Assembly: GCF_002979915.1 (NCBI RefSeq)
Contig: NZ_PCQA01000003.1
Coordinates: 186,001 to 250,000 of the forward strand
Source of the DNA: Arthrobacter sp. MYb213
GTDB taxonomy: Bacteria; Actinomycetota; Actinomycetes; Actinomycetales; Micrococcaceae
Reading direction: 5' to 3'
DNA: 64,000 nt
The notes under the pieces are model-generated. The model saw only the letters and a program-made list of their open reading frames with translations. It was not told the DNA's origin and ran no database searches. Below are positions 45,929 to 56,580 of the stretch, in pieces. Every line of letters begins with the position of its first letter. Position 1 is the stretch's first letter. The position numbers were made by a program, and so were the translations under genes.

Positions 45929-46046
45929 TTGAGGACCCCAGAAAACTGCGTGCGGGGACTATCTAAAAATATCGCACCCGGTGCCCGGAAGCTAAGTACG
46001 GTGCTGGATATCTCGGCGCGAAAGTTCAACTGGAGCCCGTGTGCCG

Positions 46047-46155
46047 TTAACGAAAATTCCCCGTCGGTAAACCGACGGGGAATTTCACGATCATCACTCG
46101 CACCTTCAATGAGGTAATTACTACTCTAAGCGTGAATGCTGTGCAGTAACTTTGG
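46047..46155 (-). repeat. Structured intergenic repeat, copy A (candidate small RNA)
   Basis: Read on the minus strand: a -10-like TAGAGT, a core with ACCTC-N4-AAGGT and GCGAGTGATGATCGTG, then a 14-base GC-rich stem (arms at 46054-46067 and 46072-46085) followed by TTTTCGTT. The order core, hairpin, U-tract is that of a short RNA with an intrinsic terminator. It matches copy B at 102 of 109 positions; four of the seven differences are two compensated base pairs in the stem. Confidence 0.8.
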
Positions 46156-46224
46156 GTGAACCCGGCATTTGATGAGGGTTACGGTTTTTCGCTGGCCTTA
46201 TGAAACTGCCTGGGAGTCTTTGGT

Positions 46225-46333
46225 TTAACGAAAACTCCCCGCCGGTAAACCGGCGGGGAGTTTCACGATCATCACTCGCACCTTCAATGAGGTAATTACT
46301 ACTCTAAGCGTGCTTGCTGTGCAGGAACTTTGG
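46225..46333 (-). repeat. Structured intergenic repeat, copy B (candidate small RNA)
   Basis: Same layout and orientation as copy A. The stem arms AAACTCCCCGCCGG and CCGGCGGGGAGTTT differ from copy A by two T-to-C changes matched by two A-to-G changes, preserving pairing. It lies 22 bases downstream of the thiC stop on the thiC strand, so it also serves as the thiC terminator. Confidence 0.8.
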
Positions 46334-46355
46334 TTCGGCTTCGCGTTCGCCGGTG

Positions 46356-48198
<1,843 letters not shown>

Positions 48199-48267
48199 CA
48201 GAAATAACGTACCACGTCAGACACGTTGAGGAAGCAACTCGGAAAATGAAAGTCGTTCTTGGTGGAA

Positions 48268-48372
48268 GGAAAAAGGTGGTGCCGTCATAGGACGGCACCA
48301 CCTTTTAGATCATCACTCGCACCTTCAAGAGGTACTTAATACACTAAAGTTCGAAGCTATGCCTGAGCTTGG
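48268..48372 (-). repeat. Structured intergenic repeat, copy C (candidate small RNA)
   Basis: Minus strand: -10-like TAGTGT, core ACCTCTTGAAGGTGCGAGTG, then a 15-base stem (48272-48286 with 48291-48305) followed by TTTTTCC. It lies upstream of the thiC riboswitch and is not downstream of any minus-strand gene, so it cannot simply be another gene's terminator. The core is conserved while the stem sequence is completely different from copies A and B. Confidence 0.78.
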
Positions 48373-48460
48373 TTTCCCGTCAATAGCGCCTCAGAAAACT
48401 AGCGAAACAATACATTAGGGGCTTGGCAAAGTGGCCTGCAGGCTGGGCTATATATAGCGA

Positions 48461-48475
48461 ATATGTATCATGCAT
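48461..48475. promoter_or_regulatory. Possible MarR site upstream of marR
   Basis: ATATGTATCATGCAT lies 45 bases before the MarR gene, next to TATATATA. It shares ATGTATC with the palindrome at the exporter promoter (minus-strand reading of 50569-50605). Autoregulation is plausible but the match is short. Confidence 0.3.
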
Positions 48476-48519
48476 GCTGAGGGTAGGATGGATGGAGCGT
48501 CAGCAGTCTAAGGGGAGAA

Positions 48520-48957
48520 ATGAAGCGCCGTATTGCCGATATCGAATATGAGCAGCTGATGCTCAGTCGCTACACCATTGCCAACCAACGGCAGGCTGGC
48601 GGACTGGATCGAAGCGTCTATCTGTTGATGAGCCGTATCGACGGACAAGGCCCGATGAGCATCGCGGAGCTTAGCCACGCATTACGCTTAGATGCCTCCA
48701 CCCTGCAACGCCAAGTGACCAGCGCAATTAAGGATGGTTATCTAGAGCGGATTGTTGACCCGGAGGGACACCTGGCTCGGAAGATCACGTTGACCTCTGA
48801 CGGCGAGCAGCGAATGAACGAAGCCCGAAAAGTCTCCACGGACGCGCTGGAACACATCATGGAAGATTGGTCTGCGTCGGATATCGATTCGTTCGCGAAT
48901 CTTCTGCACCGCTTTAATCTGTCGATCGAAGAATATAGCGAATCAAAACGAGCTTAA
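48520..48957 (+). CDS. MarR family transcriptional regulator
   Basis: A 145-residue winged-helix regulator. The DNA-binding part is at about residues 30-95: 'LDRSVYLLMSRIDGQGPMSI', 'LSHALRLDASTLQRQVTSAI' and the wing 'VDPEGHLARKITLTSDGEQR' (D-x-R/G-wing typical of MarR). Helices at both ends form the dimer interface. ATG 48520 follows AAGGGGAGAA. It converges on an MFS multidrug exporter gene, and related palindromic sequences lie at both promoters, so it probably represses the exporter and itself. Confidence 0.9.
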   Translation: MKRRIADIEYEQLMLSRYTIANQRQAGGLDRSVYLLMSRIDGQGPMSIAELSHALRLDASTLQRQVTSAIKDGYLERIVDPEGHLARKITLTSDGEQRMNEARKVSTDALEHIMEDWSASDIDSFANLLHRFNLSIEEYSESKRA

Positions 48958-49062
48958 AGAAGAACTCCCGTTGGGCAATATCCAACGGGAGTTCTTACGA
49001 TCATCACTCGCACCTTCAAGGAGGTAGTTACTACATTATCGATACTTCCTATGCCAGTGCTG
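48955..49062 (-). repeat. Structured intergenic repeat, copy D (candidate small RNA)
   Basis: Minus strand: -10-like TAATGT, GTAG-TAA-CTAC mini-hairpin, core ACCTCCTTGAAGGTGCGAGT, then a 15-base stem (48960-48974 with 48982-48996) followed by TTCTTT. It lies between the convergent MarR and MFS genes, 41 bases after the MFS stop. Its ACCTCC matches the 16S rRNA anti-Shine-Dalgarno core. Confidence 0.78.
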
Positions 49063-49102
49063 AGCGCAAGCTTCGTAATAGCGCAGACTTAACCGCAAGC
49101 GG

Positions 49103-50551
49103 TTAGCTAGCTGGAACCTCTTGATGATTGTCTACTGGTTCCAAGACGGGCTTCTCCCGCGCCGAAGGAATCAGTGCAGCAAGAACTGCCGCGATAACCG
49201 AGATGCCAGCGCCCAAAATCAGTGCCACGCGGAAGCCGGTCTCCGAAGGGACCATAACACCGCTGAAGTCGGTGGTCATCTGGGCCAGAACGAGGCCAAC
49301 AACTGCCGCACCGGTGGTGGTGCCGAGCGAACGCATCAGGGTGTTGAATCCGTTGGCCGCAGCGGTCTCGCTACGTGGAACAGCGCCCATAATGATTGCC
49401 GGCATGGCGCCGTAGGCAAGCGCGACACCACTGTTGACGACAAGGCTGGTGGCCAGTAGACCCCAGGTGCTACCCATGCCTAGCAATCCCACGCCATAGC
49501 CAATTGCGAGAATCGAGACCCCGAGGGTAAGAGTGAACTTCGGTCCGCGCGCATCGGTGAGCTTTCCGCCGACGGGAGAGAGTACAAGCATCATCAGACC
49601 TGCCGGAGCCATCCAGAGGCCAGCTGCAAGGATCGACTGTCCCAAGCCGTAGCCGGTTTGTGTGGGCAGCTGAAGGATCTGCGGCATGACCAACATGCTC
49701 GCGTACATGCCAAAGCCCACGAAGATCGACGCGATATTTGTCAGTAGAACCCGTGGAATGACCGCGGTGCGTAGGTCTACCAGTGGATCCTTGGTTCGGG
49801 TTTCCCAAATTCCCCACAGGGTCAGCGAAATGGCGGCAACGGCCAGTAGCCCCAGGGTCATCGCAGAAGCCCAACCCCACGCGGAGCCCTTGGAAACCGC
49901 GAGAATCAAGGACACCAAGCCAATAGTCAGACCAATAGCGCCAAGCCAATCAAATTTCTGTCCGGCAGCTCCTGCGGGCAGCGCGGGGATCAGCTTCCAG
50001 ATGGCCAATGCCACCAGCAGGGTGAGCACGGCGCTTCCATAAAATACTGCGCGCCAGTCGGCGAATTCGATCACTGCCGCGGAAAGAGGCATGCCGACCG
50101 CTCCGCCGACGCCTAACGTGGCACTGACCGTGGCAATGGCCGCGGAGAGGCGCTCTTTTGGTACCAGGTCGCGCAACATTGCGATGCCTAGCGGTACCAT
50201 TCCCGAACCGAAGCCTTGCAGCGCACGTCCGGCAATCATCAGTTCAACATTTGGTGCGAGCGCACAAAGGATGCCGCCGACAAACAGTGGGATCGCCAAA
50301 ATAAGGATCATTTTCTGCTTGCCAAAAAGGTCGCCGAGTCGCCCGGAGATGGGTACCGCTACGGCGGCCGCCAGGAGGGTCGCGGTAATGATCCAAGCGG
50401 CATTGTCCGCCGAAGTATTAAAGATACTTGGGAGCTGGGGGATCAGTGGGGTCACCATGGTTTGGGTGAGCGATGAAGCGATGCCTGCCGAGGCGAGAAC
50501 GCCTACGGCAAGCCCTGAGCCGGGAATTCCGGCCGAGGTTGGTCTGGACAC
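49103..50551 (-). CDS. MFS multidrug exporter, DHA2-like
   Basis: A 482-residue major facilitator with about 14 hydrophobic helices, as in the EmrB/QacA drug:proton antiporters. Motif A-like 'GRLGDLFGKQKMILILAIPL' follows helix 2, and motif C-like 'LGVGGAVGMPLSAAVIEFA' is in helix 5. 'AGRALQGFGSGMVPLGIAML' is a typical helix 4 segment. The neighbouring MarR gene and a palindrome at its promoter suggest drug- or metabolite-induced expression. Start ATG 50551 has GAAAGGTCC before it. The substrate is unknown. Confidence 0.9.
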   Translation of the reverse strand: MSRPTSAGIPGSGLAVGVLASAGIASSLTQTMVTPLIPQLPSIFNTSADNAAWIITATLLAAAVAVPISGRLGDLFGKQKMILILAIPLFVGGILCALAPNVELMIAGRALQGFGSGMVPLGIAMLRDLVPKERLSAAIATVSATLGVGGAVGMPLSAAVIEFADWRAVFYGSAVLTLLVALAIWKLIPALPAGAAGQKFDWLGAIGLTIGLVSLILAVSKGSAWGWASAMTLGLLAVAAISLTLWGIWETRTKDPLVDLRTAVIPRVLLTNIASIFVGFGMYASMLVMPQILQLPTQTGYGLGQSILAAGLWMAPAGLMMLVLSPVGGKLTDARGPKFTLTLGVSILAIGYGVGLLGMGSTWGLLATSLVVNSGVALAYGAMPAIIMGAVPRSETAAANGFNTLMRSLGTTTGAAVVGLVLAQMTTDFSGVMVPSETGFRVALILGAGISVIAAVLAALIPSAREKPVLEPVDNHQEVPAS

Positions 50552-50981
50552 GAGGACCTTTCAGAGAGAATGTGTAAGATACATACTGTATTCATCTTAC
50601 ACATTCATTCGGTGACTAAAGCGGTGTAGTGGTGCAGGTTCGTTATGTCCTGGCACTAATAACTAAGGGGGACTCATCGGCTCTGCTTCTCCCGGATTTG
50701 CCGGAGGTGCGCCAAATATCCGGCATCGGATGCTGGATCTGATGAAGTCGGCCGAGAACTTCTCTGACAAATAATGAAGGTTCGCTCCTGCCGCTCGTGA
50801 GAGATCTCTCGGGCGAATCTTTGATCATGTGTCTGTTGTTGCGCGATAAGAGGCCGTAGGGGTACTGAGGCCACTTCTACTCAGTCGCAGTGTCCGATGC
50901 ACAGGGTTCGGGCGAGAACATGAGTGAATTATGTGTTAATGACTATGGTTCAAAGCTCCATCTGAATCTAAGGTTGATTTC
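50552..50981. other. Intergenic region between the exporter and glycerate kinase
   Basis: A 430-base divergent space. Apart from the palindrome at 50569-50605, I see no gene, hairpin with T-run or repeat. Short minus-strand frames at 50643-50874 lack ribosome sites. Confidence 0.5.
50569..50605. promoter_or_regulatory. Palindromic operator at the exporter promoter
   Basis: AATGTGTAAGAT (50569-50580) and its exact complement (50594-50605) flank 13 bases that include ATACATACTGTAT. It begins 18 bases upstream of the exporter start, a typical place for MarR repression. Confidence 0.65.
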
Positions 50982-52145
50982 ATGACACAGAGCAACGCGG
51001 CCCACCCGCTGAATGTGGCGATAGTTCCAGACTCGTTCAAGGGCAGCGCCCGAGCTAGCGAGGTAGCTGCCGCGATTGCCGACGGTGTGCAGGCGGCTGC
51101 AAACTCGGCTAGCCGAGAAGTGGCAATTACGGCGGTCCCTTTTGCCGACGGTGGTGAGGGAACCCTTGACGCACTGACCGACGCATGGGGGACCGAGCCG
51201 CAAAGTGTGCAAACTACCGACGCGCTGGGCCGAGCCGTGAGTTCCCGTTTTGGTTTATCTACGGATGGGACAACGGCCGTAATCGAAGCTGCTGAAGCCG
51301 CCGGATTGCCTCAAGTCAGTGACGTGCTCCGTCAGCCCTTGAATGCGACAACCTTTGGGCTCGGCGCGCTTGTCACACAGGTCTTAGACCTTGGTGTCCA
51401 AAAAATCATTCTTTGTTTGGGCGGTTCAGCAACTACCGACGGGGGAGCGGGGCTGTTATCCGCCCTCGGAGCGAAGCTACTTGACGTGCAGGAACAAGAA
51501 CTTGCTCCAGGCGGTGGCCCGCTCAATGAGTTGGCTAGCGTTGACGTTTCCACTTTGGATCCGCGGGCACAACAGGTCACCTGGCAGATTGCCTGTGATG
51601 TGACCAACCCACTACTGGGTGCTAACGGTGCCGCCGCGGTATTCGGTCCACAGAAAGGCGCCTCATCACAGGACGTCGCGAAGCTGGATGCGGGTCTTCA
51701 GAAATTGGCAGATGTTCTAGAAGCTGCGAGCGGGCGAGAAATGCGTGACCGTGCAGGAATGGGAGCTGCCGGAGGCCTGGCTCTTTGCATTGGATCCTAT
51801 TGCGAGGTTGAACTAGTGCCCGGATGGGAGCTGGTGGCTCAGGCAATCAACGCGCATGAGATACTTTCCGCCGCCCAACTCGTCTTCACCGGCGAAGGAC
51901 GCCTAGACTCTCAATCCTTACAGGGCAAGGTAGTGAGCGGGGTATTGCAAGCGGCCAATCCGCAAGCAGACGTCATTGTCATTGCCGGTTCGGTTGCCTT
52001 AGACGAAGCGGCGCTCGCCGACTCTGGAATCCTCGCCGCCTATTCGATTGCCCAAGGCCCAGCTGATCTAGCAGAGCTCTCCGCGAACGCGTTGCAGCTT
52101 ATTCGGCAGACCGCATATAACGTGGCACGTACCTACCTGCGCTGA
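50982..52145 (+). CDS. Glycerate kinase
   Basis: A 387-residue enzyme of the GarK/GlxK family that phosphorylates D-glycerate with ATP. The N-terminal 'VAIVPDSFKGSARASEVAAA' and 'PFADGGEGTLDAL', the glycine-rich 'LCLGGSATTDGGAGLLSALG' and the C-terminal 'LVFTGEGRLDSQSLQGKVVS' are all diagnostic. The length matches (about 375-385). ATG 50982 follows AAGGTTGATTTC. It could process glycerate from glyoxylate (ureide) metabolism, though the genes for that route are 30 kb away. It converges on a GntR gene. Confidence 0.94.
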   Translation: MTQSNAAHPLNVAIVPDSFKGSARASEVAAAIADGVQAAANSASREVAITAVPFADGGEGTLDALTDAWGTEPQSVQTTDALGRAVSSRFGLSTDGTTAVIEAAEAAGLPQVSDVLRQPLNATTFGLGALVTQVLDLGVQKIILCLGGSATTDGGAGLLSALGAKLLDVQEQELAPGGGPLNELASVDVSTLDPRAQQVTWQIACDVTNPLLGANGAAAVFGPQKGASSQDVAKLDAGLQKLADVLEAASGREMRDRAGMGAAGGLALCIGSYCEVELVPGWELVAQAINAHEILSAAQLVFTGEGRLDSQSLQGKVVSGVLQAANPQADVIVIAGSVALDEAALADSGILAAYSIAQGPADLAELSANALQLIRQTAYNVARTYLR

Positions 52146-52157
52146 GATGGCGATTGA

Positions 52158-52835
52158 TTAGACGCTCAGCGACGCGGTGCCGAGAAGCCCCGCTTCTAAG
52201 ATGACCTGAACCGAACCTTCGTAATGTTCACGGAGTAAGCGGGCGAGCTTGGAGGCGTCATGGCTCAGAGCGGCTTCAAGCAGTTGCTCATGTTCGTGCT
52301 CCACGTTGCGGGCACTAGCTGCGTCAGAAGTCGCAGCCCAGCGCCGGTACAACAGAGTTGAATTAGCTAAGTTAGCTGACAGTGCCAACATCGGTGCGCA
52401 ATCACACGGGGAGAGCAGCGCGCGATGGAAGTCGCGGTGGGCCGAACCCCACTCGGGGTTTATTACTACCGGTGACTGGCTGAGATGTCTTGGGATTCGA
52501 GCTAACTTGTGATGAGCCGCGATGAGTGTTGATTCCCAGCCAAGATCACCGCGAGCTACCGCTAGCTTGGCGGCGAGTTCTTCCGTGACGCAGCGCAGCT
52601 CGGTAATGTCCGCTAATTCTCGAAGATTGAGTTCAGGTACGAAAAATCCTCGATTGGGCTTGCTCGTCACTAAGCCTTCGCCGGCGAGCTTCGTCAGCGA
52701 CTCGCGAATTACGGTGGTGCTGGTCTCGAAGTGCAGGGCAATAGCCGAAGGCTGAAGCCGGTCACCTGGGGACCAGCGACCTTCCAAAATTGCGTTGCGA
52801 ATACCAGCTACAGAGTGCGTCGATGCCTTAGCCAT
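52158..52835 (-). CDS. GntR family regulator (FadR/VanR-like), copy 1
   Basis: A 225-residue regulator. The N-terminal winged helix ('IRNAILEGRWSPGDRLQPSA', 'TTVIRESLTKLAGEGLVTSK', 'PNRGFFVPE') is followed by an all-helical FCD-type ligand domain with 'LRELADITELRCVTEELAAK' and metal-type His residues ('HRDFHRALLS', 'LREHYEG'). It is strongly similar by eye to the regulator at 60076-60786. It is the last gene of the minus-strand aromatic operon, 2 bases after the flavin monooxygenase stop, so it is probably a local regulator. Confidence 0.9.
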   Translation of the reverse strand: MAKASTHSVAGIRNAILEGRWSPGDRLQPSAIALHFETSTTVIRESLTKLAGEGLVTSKPNRGFFVPELNLRELADITELRCVTEELAAKLAVARGDLGWESTLIAAHHKLARIPRHLSQSPVVINPEWGSAHRDFHRALLSPCDCAPMLALSANLANSTLLYRRWAATSDAASARNVEHEHEQLLEAALSHDASKLARLLREHYEGSVQVILEAGLLGTASLSV

Positions 52836-52837
52836 GA

Positions 52838-54457
52838 TTAGTGTCGCAGGGCAGTATCGAAGTCTCTAAGGGCAGGAACCTTGGAGATTAAGGATTGCAG
52901 TAGTGCCTGGCGCTCGCGCGCTGGTGCAATGCCTGCTACATAGAAGTCTGGGCGGATCAACAGCACCGTTCCGGTAGCTGTGTCGAAAACTCGCCCGGTA
53001 TCTAGCGCCGTGCGCGTGTTTCCGAGCTGGTCGGTGAAGACCAGGCGGTGCCCCGCCGAGACTTCCATCAAATTCCATCCGGCGCCTAACAGCTCATCTA
53101 ACTTGGTTTTTTCACCGTCCACGCTGATGTCTGGTTGTGGCAGGCTGCGCCCAATGAACTCGGCGGCCAAGTGTGGAACTCCGGGTAGGGCTGAGGTGAC
53201 GGTGCCAGTGGTGTAATGCGGCTGTTTGAGGAAGCGCATCTGCGTCAGCCAGCGGTTCAGTGCTGGAAGCACCCGGGTTCCGGTGACTACCGCATCGCGA
53301 ATGCGGGTCACCACAGGATTAGTGTTCATCACGACCCAACCGATGCGTTTGGAAAGTTTAACCATGTCGGCCGCATGAGGCCGGCGTTCGGTAGCGTAAT
53401 CGTCAATGATTGACTCGTTGGCTTCGCCCTTCACCACGGCAGCTACACGCCATGAGGCGCCAACGGCGTCACGGATTCCGGCGTTCAAACCCTGCCCAGC
53501 AAACGGTGGCATGAGATGCGCGGCATCACCGGCAAGGAGCACACGTCCACTGCGGTAGCTGTCGGCAATACGCTGATGGGCGGTATAAACCGTGGCTCGG
53601 CGTACCGTGACGGTGGAAATATCTTGGTAGGGGGTGACTAGTTTGGTGATCGATTCGGTGCTGATCATCGCTTGACCATCTTCATGGTCAAAAAGCATGA
53701 ATTCGTAGCGGCGCCGACCATTAACTCCGGGCACAACTACTGCCGGTCGGGTTCCATTGCAATGGAAGGAGGCAAAAGGTTCCGGGTTTCCCGGAACGTC
53801 GAGCAAGTCCACCACGATCCAGCGTTCGACCTGTGTGGATCCTTGCAAACCGATGCCTAGTTCACGCCTGGTGAAGGAACGGCCCCCGTCGCAGGCAATA
53901 ACCCAGCTGGCGTTAAATTCCAGCTCGGTGACCGGCGAGTTTTCCGGCGGTGCGCTTTGTAAACCAGAATCTCCAGCCAAGGCACCGTTGTAGCCCAGGC
54001 TGCGCTCGCCGAGGCGGGTGGCCGCGACTCGAACCCCGTGTTCGTCCTGGGTAATCGAGGTGGCGGAGGTGTTGAAATGCAGGCTGATCTGCTCGCGCTG
54101 AGTCGCTGCCTCGTAAAGCAGCCCTTCGAGGACCGGCTGATCAAACTGCGATTTTCCGGGTTGACCAAGACGCGGGTTTCCGGGGCGGACGTCGGCAATT
54201 ACCTTGCCGCCAAGGCCAAAGTAGCGTGCCCCGGTATCCATCAGCATTTCGGGAGCGAGCCGATCCATGATGCCTAGATGCTGCATCACGCGCAGGGTCT
54301 CGTCGGTGGCGCTAATGGCGCGCGGCTCGTCACCGCTGCCCGGGTTGGCCTCGATCAGGGCTACCGACAAGCCGGCATCCGCCAACAGGTTGGCGGTGGT
54401 TAGCCCCGTAGGGCCTGCCCCAATAATCAGTACATCGACCTCTGCACGTTCGGCCAC
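52838..54457 (-). CDS. FAD-dependent aromatic monooxygenase (PheA/TfdB/MhpA type)
   Basis: A 539-residue class A flavoprotein hydroxylase. The FAD-binding GxGxxG is 'VLIIGAGPTGLTTANLLADA' at the start. 'VIACDGGRSFTRRELGI' is the DG motif, and 'GRVLLAGDAAHLMPPFAGQG' with 'LNAGIRDA' is the GD motif. A C-terminal thioredoxin-like part follows ('LLIRPDFYVAG'), as in phenol 2-monooxygenase. It should hydroxylate a phenol ortho to the OH, preparing the ring for cleavage by the dioxygenase in the same operon. Starts with GTG after AAGGAGCGGGCT. Confidence 0.88.
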   Translation of the reverse strand: MAERAEVDVLIIGAGPTGLTTANLLADAGLSVALIEANPGSGDEPRAISATDETLRVMQHLGIMDRLAPEMLMDTGARYFGLGGKVIADVRPGNPRLGQPGKSQFDQPVLEGLLYEAATQREQISLHFNTSATSITQDEHGVRVAATRLGERSLGYNGALAGDSGLQSAPPENSPVTELEFNASWVIACDGGRSFTRRELGIGLQGSTQVERWIVVDLLDVPGNPEPFASFHCNGTRPAVVVPGVNGRRRYEFMLFDHEDGQAMISTESITKLVTPYQDISTVTVRRATVYTAHQRIADSYRSGRVLLAGDAAHLMPPFAGQGLNAGIRDAVGASWRVAAVVKGEANESIIDDYATERRPHAADMVKLSKRIGWVVMNTNPVVTRIRDAVVTGTRVLPALNRWLTQMRFLKQPHYTTGTVTSALPGVPHLAAEFIGRSLPQPDISVDGEKTKLDELLGAGWNLMEVSAGHRLVFTDQLGNTRTALDTGRVFDTATGTVLLIRPDFYVAGIAPARERQALLQSLISKVPALRDFDTALRH

Positions 54458-54499
54458 AGCCCGCTCCTTACTTTGCTTTGAATGGTACTGCGTGGATAT

Positions 54500-55348
54500 T
54501 TAGACTTCGTCCTTGACGGTATTACGCAGCACGCCCAGTCCGGTGATCTCCACTTCAACAACATCGCCGTCGTTGAGCAGTCCACCTTCGCCCCAGAACA
54601 GGCCTACGCCGCCTGGCGTTCCGGTGACAACTACGTCGCCCGGGTTCAGCTTGGTGAAGCCGGTGACATAGTTGATTAGCTGTGGGATGTTGAAGACGAG
54701 GTTGGAGACCGGAGCGTTCTGGCGGACCTCACCGTTCACGCGGGTTTCCAGGGTCAGCTTGTTAACGTCACCAAGATCCTTGGACGGGACCAGGTAGGGG
54801 CCGAAACCGCCGGTGGCAGGGAAGTTCTTGCCGGGGATCCACTGGCTGGCAGCTTTCTGCCAGTCGCGGACAGAGAAGTCGTTGTAGCAGGCGTAGCCGG
54901 CGATGTGGTCCCAGGAATCTTCCTCGGAGACGCGCCATGCTTCCTTGCCAATGACTAAGGCCATCTCGCCTTCGTAATCAAACTTGGTGGTGGAAGCTGG
55001 CTTCACTGCAGGAGCCAGGTGGCCCATCTGAGTATCGGCGAAACGGGTGAAGACCGTTGGTGCGGTCTGTCCGGTCTTTCCGGACTCTTCCTGGTGAGCT
55101 AGGTAGTTCACGCCGATGCAGATGATCTTGCCGGGGTTGGTCAGTGACGGCAGGTGGGTGATTTCAGCTTCGTCGATAGTTGGCGCACCGGACAGATCTA
55201 GTTCGGTGCCGAAGGCGCCTTTTTCAATGAGTTCGCGTACGTTGGCTGCGAGGTTTTTGCCGGTTGGTCCTAGGTCATGCACGGTGCCGTCGATGGCAAC
55301 GCCCCAGGTCTCGGTGCCGTTAGCTGCGAGGAAAGATACGTACTTCAT
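54500..55348 (-). CDS. Fumarylacetoacetate hydrolase family protein
   Basis: A 282-residue FAH-fold enzyme. The metal-binding set is visible: 'KIICIGVNYLAHQEESG', Glu residues in 'FDYEGEMALVIGKEA', Asp in 'YACYNDFSVRDWQ', and 'GDVVVTGTPGGVGLFWGEGG' near the end. Such enzymes hydrolyse or decarboxylate the products of aromatic ring cleavage (hydratases, decarboxylases, acylpyruvate hydrolases). Sitting between an extradiol dioxygenase and a phenol hydroxylase gene, it likely processes the ring-fission product. ATG with GAAAGGCAAC site. Confidence 0.9.
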   Translation of the reverse strand: MKYVSFLAANGTETWGVAIDGTVHDLGPTGKNLAANVRELIEKGAFGTELDLSGAPTIDEAEITHLPSLTNPGKIICIGVNYLAHQEESGKTGQTAPTVFTRFADTQMGHLAPAVKPASTTKFDYEGEMALVIGKEAWRVSEEDSWDHIAGYACYNDFSVRDWQKAASQWIPGKNFPATGGFGPYLVPSKDLGDVNKLTLETRVNGEVRQNAPVSNLVFNIPQLINYVTGFTKLNPGDVVVTGTPGGVGLFWGEGGLLNDGDVVEVEITGLGVLRNTVKDEV

Positions 55349-55388
55349 GTGATTGTTGCCTTTCGAAAGTTTGAGAATTGCTCAGTTG

Positions 55389-56273
55389 TTAGATGAAGGT
55401 TTTAAGTTCGGTGACCGTGGGGATGCCGAAGGTGCGGAAGTCCTCGGTGCGCCGGTTGGACCACATATTCCACCAGTTTTCGTCCTCGCCCCAGATGATC
55501 GGGTCGCGTTCATCGTCATAGATCTGCTCAAGGTCGGTGTACAACTCGACGACTGCGCCTGAAGTTTCTACGTAGTACGCGGCGATATTGTGTCCCGCGC
55601 CGTGGCGGACCGGACCCCAGATCAGTTCGCGTCCGGCAGCTCCCAGTCGGTCGCCGAGCTTGGCCAGATCGCCAATGGACTGGACCTGCCAGGCGTGGTG
55701 GTGGAAGGTGCCCTGGCCCTTGATCAGCGCGATGCCGTGGTGATCCGGGTTGCAGCGCATGAAGTAGGCGTAGTCATCGCCGATGACATCGGAGAGGCGG
55801 AAGTCGAAGATGCGACGCAAAAATTCCATCATGCCGCGCACATCGCGCGGGTGGAAGTTGATGTGGCCGTAGCGGTCCGGGCCGAAGGAGAGCAGGCCGC
55901 GGTCGTTATGCTGCATGCCGGTGTAGATCTCAAAAACCCAGCCTTCGGGGCCGATGAAGGAAAAGCCATCCTGCACGCCGGCGGAGACCGGGGTCTCGGA
56001 AACGATCTTGAAGTTTTCATTGGCAACACGGCGGCGAATTTCACGCAGTGCGTCGCCGTTCTGCGCGATCAGGCCCAGCGAGTGGATGCCGTTGACCTCG
56101 GACTGCACGTAGGTCAGTTCGTGGTGCACAGAGTTTGCCGCCAGGTAGACCTCATTGTCGGTGCGTTCAGTGACGCGCAAGCCCAAGAGCTCGGTGGCAT
56201 CGAAGATTGAGCCTTCGATGTCGTTGGTTTGGATGGACACGTGGCCCATTTCCCTAATTAGTCCCCAAGCCAT
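55389..56273 (-). CDS. Extradiol ring-cleavage dioxygenase (VOC family)
   Basis: A 294-residue, two-module vicinal-oxygen-chelate protein of the type I extradiol dioxygenase family. Metal ligands expected at His, His and Glu are visible in 'RYGHINFHPRDV', 'TFHHHAWQVQSI' and 'GAVVELYTDLEQ'. A further conserved His occurs in 'NPDHHGIALI'. It should cleave a catechol- or hydroxyquinol-type ring next to the hydroxyls. ATG 56273 has a GAGAGGATCACC site; the frame to 56312 is not needed. It belongs to the aromatic operon. The exact substrate is not determinable. Confidence 0.87.
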   Translation of the reverse strand: MAWGLIREMGHVSIQTNDIEGSIFDATELLGLRVTERTDNEVYLAANSVHHELTYVQSEVNGIHSLGLIAQNGDALREIRRRVANENFKIVSETPVSAGVQDGFSFIGPEGWVFEIYTGMQHNDRGLLSFGPDRYGHINFHPRDVRGMMEFLRRIFDFRLSDVIGDDYAYFMRCNPDHHGIALIKGQGTFHHHAWQVQSIGDLAKLGDRLGAAGRELIWGPVRHGAGHNIAAYYVETSGAVVELYTDLEQIYDDERDPIIWGEDENWWNMWSNRRTEDFRTFGIPTVTELKTFI

Positions 56274-56580
56274 GGTGATCCTCTCGGTTAGCGCGAATGC
56301 AATCTGTCTCAATAATTAGATTATCCGTGTTTAAGCAGATTATCTAGAGATGTTGGAAAGTTTCTTAAATGAGTTGATGCCCGTCCCGATCAAGTCCGGA
56401 ACGGGCATCAAAATCAACGCGCACATACGCGAAGTTATGTTGCGCTGACCATCGGCTACTTTAACCATCGGGGCTAGAACGTCCAGCTATTAGCCCAGAT
56501 CAAAATATTTGATGAGGTCTTGCAATCGATGCACAGTAGCAACGCAATGAGGCGTTACTGCTGTGCATCGATTGTGAACT
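56274..56580. other. Intergenic region between the esterase and the dioxygenase
   Basis: A 307-base gap within the aromatic cluster. It holds two hairpins: GATGCCCGT...ACGGGCATC near 56376-56409 and a longer one at 56523-56574. An AT-rich stretch at 56310-56345 just before the dioxygenase could be a promoter. Thus the esterase/BVMO pair and the dioxygenase group may be two transcripts. Confidence 0.55.
56523..56574 (-). terminator. Hairpin after the esterase gene
   Basis: CAATCGATGCACAG (56523-56536) and its exact complement (56561-56574) continue inward with near-complementary bases. It lies 7 bases after the esterase stop. There is no T-run on the minus strand, so termination efficiency is uncertain. 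Confidence 0.5.

Larger units (their letters stand above)
45929..46355. other. Intergenic region between SulP and thiC holding two repeat copies
   Basis: This 427-base region contains two 109-base direct repeats (46047-46155 and 46225-46333) separated by 69 bases. The rest contains no convincing gene. Confidence 0.8.
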
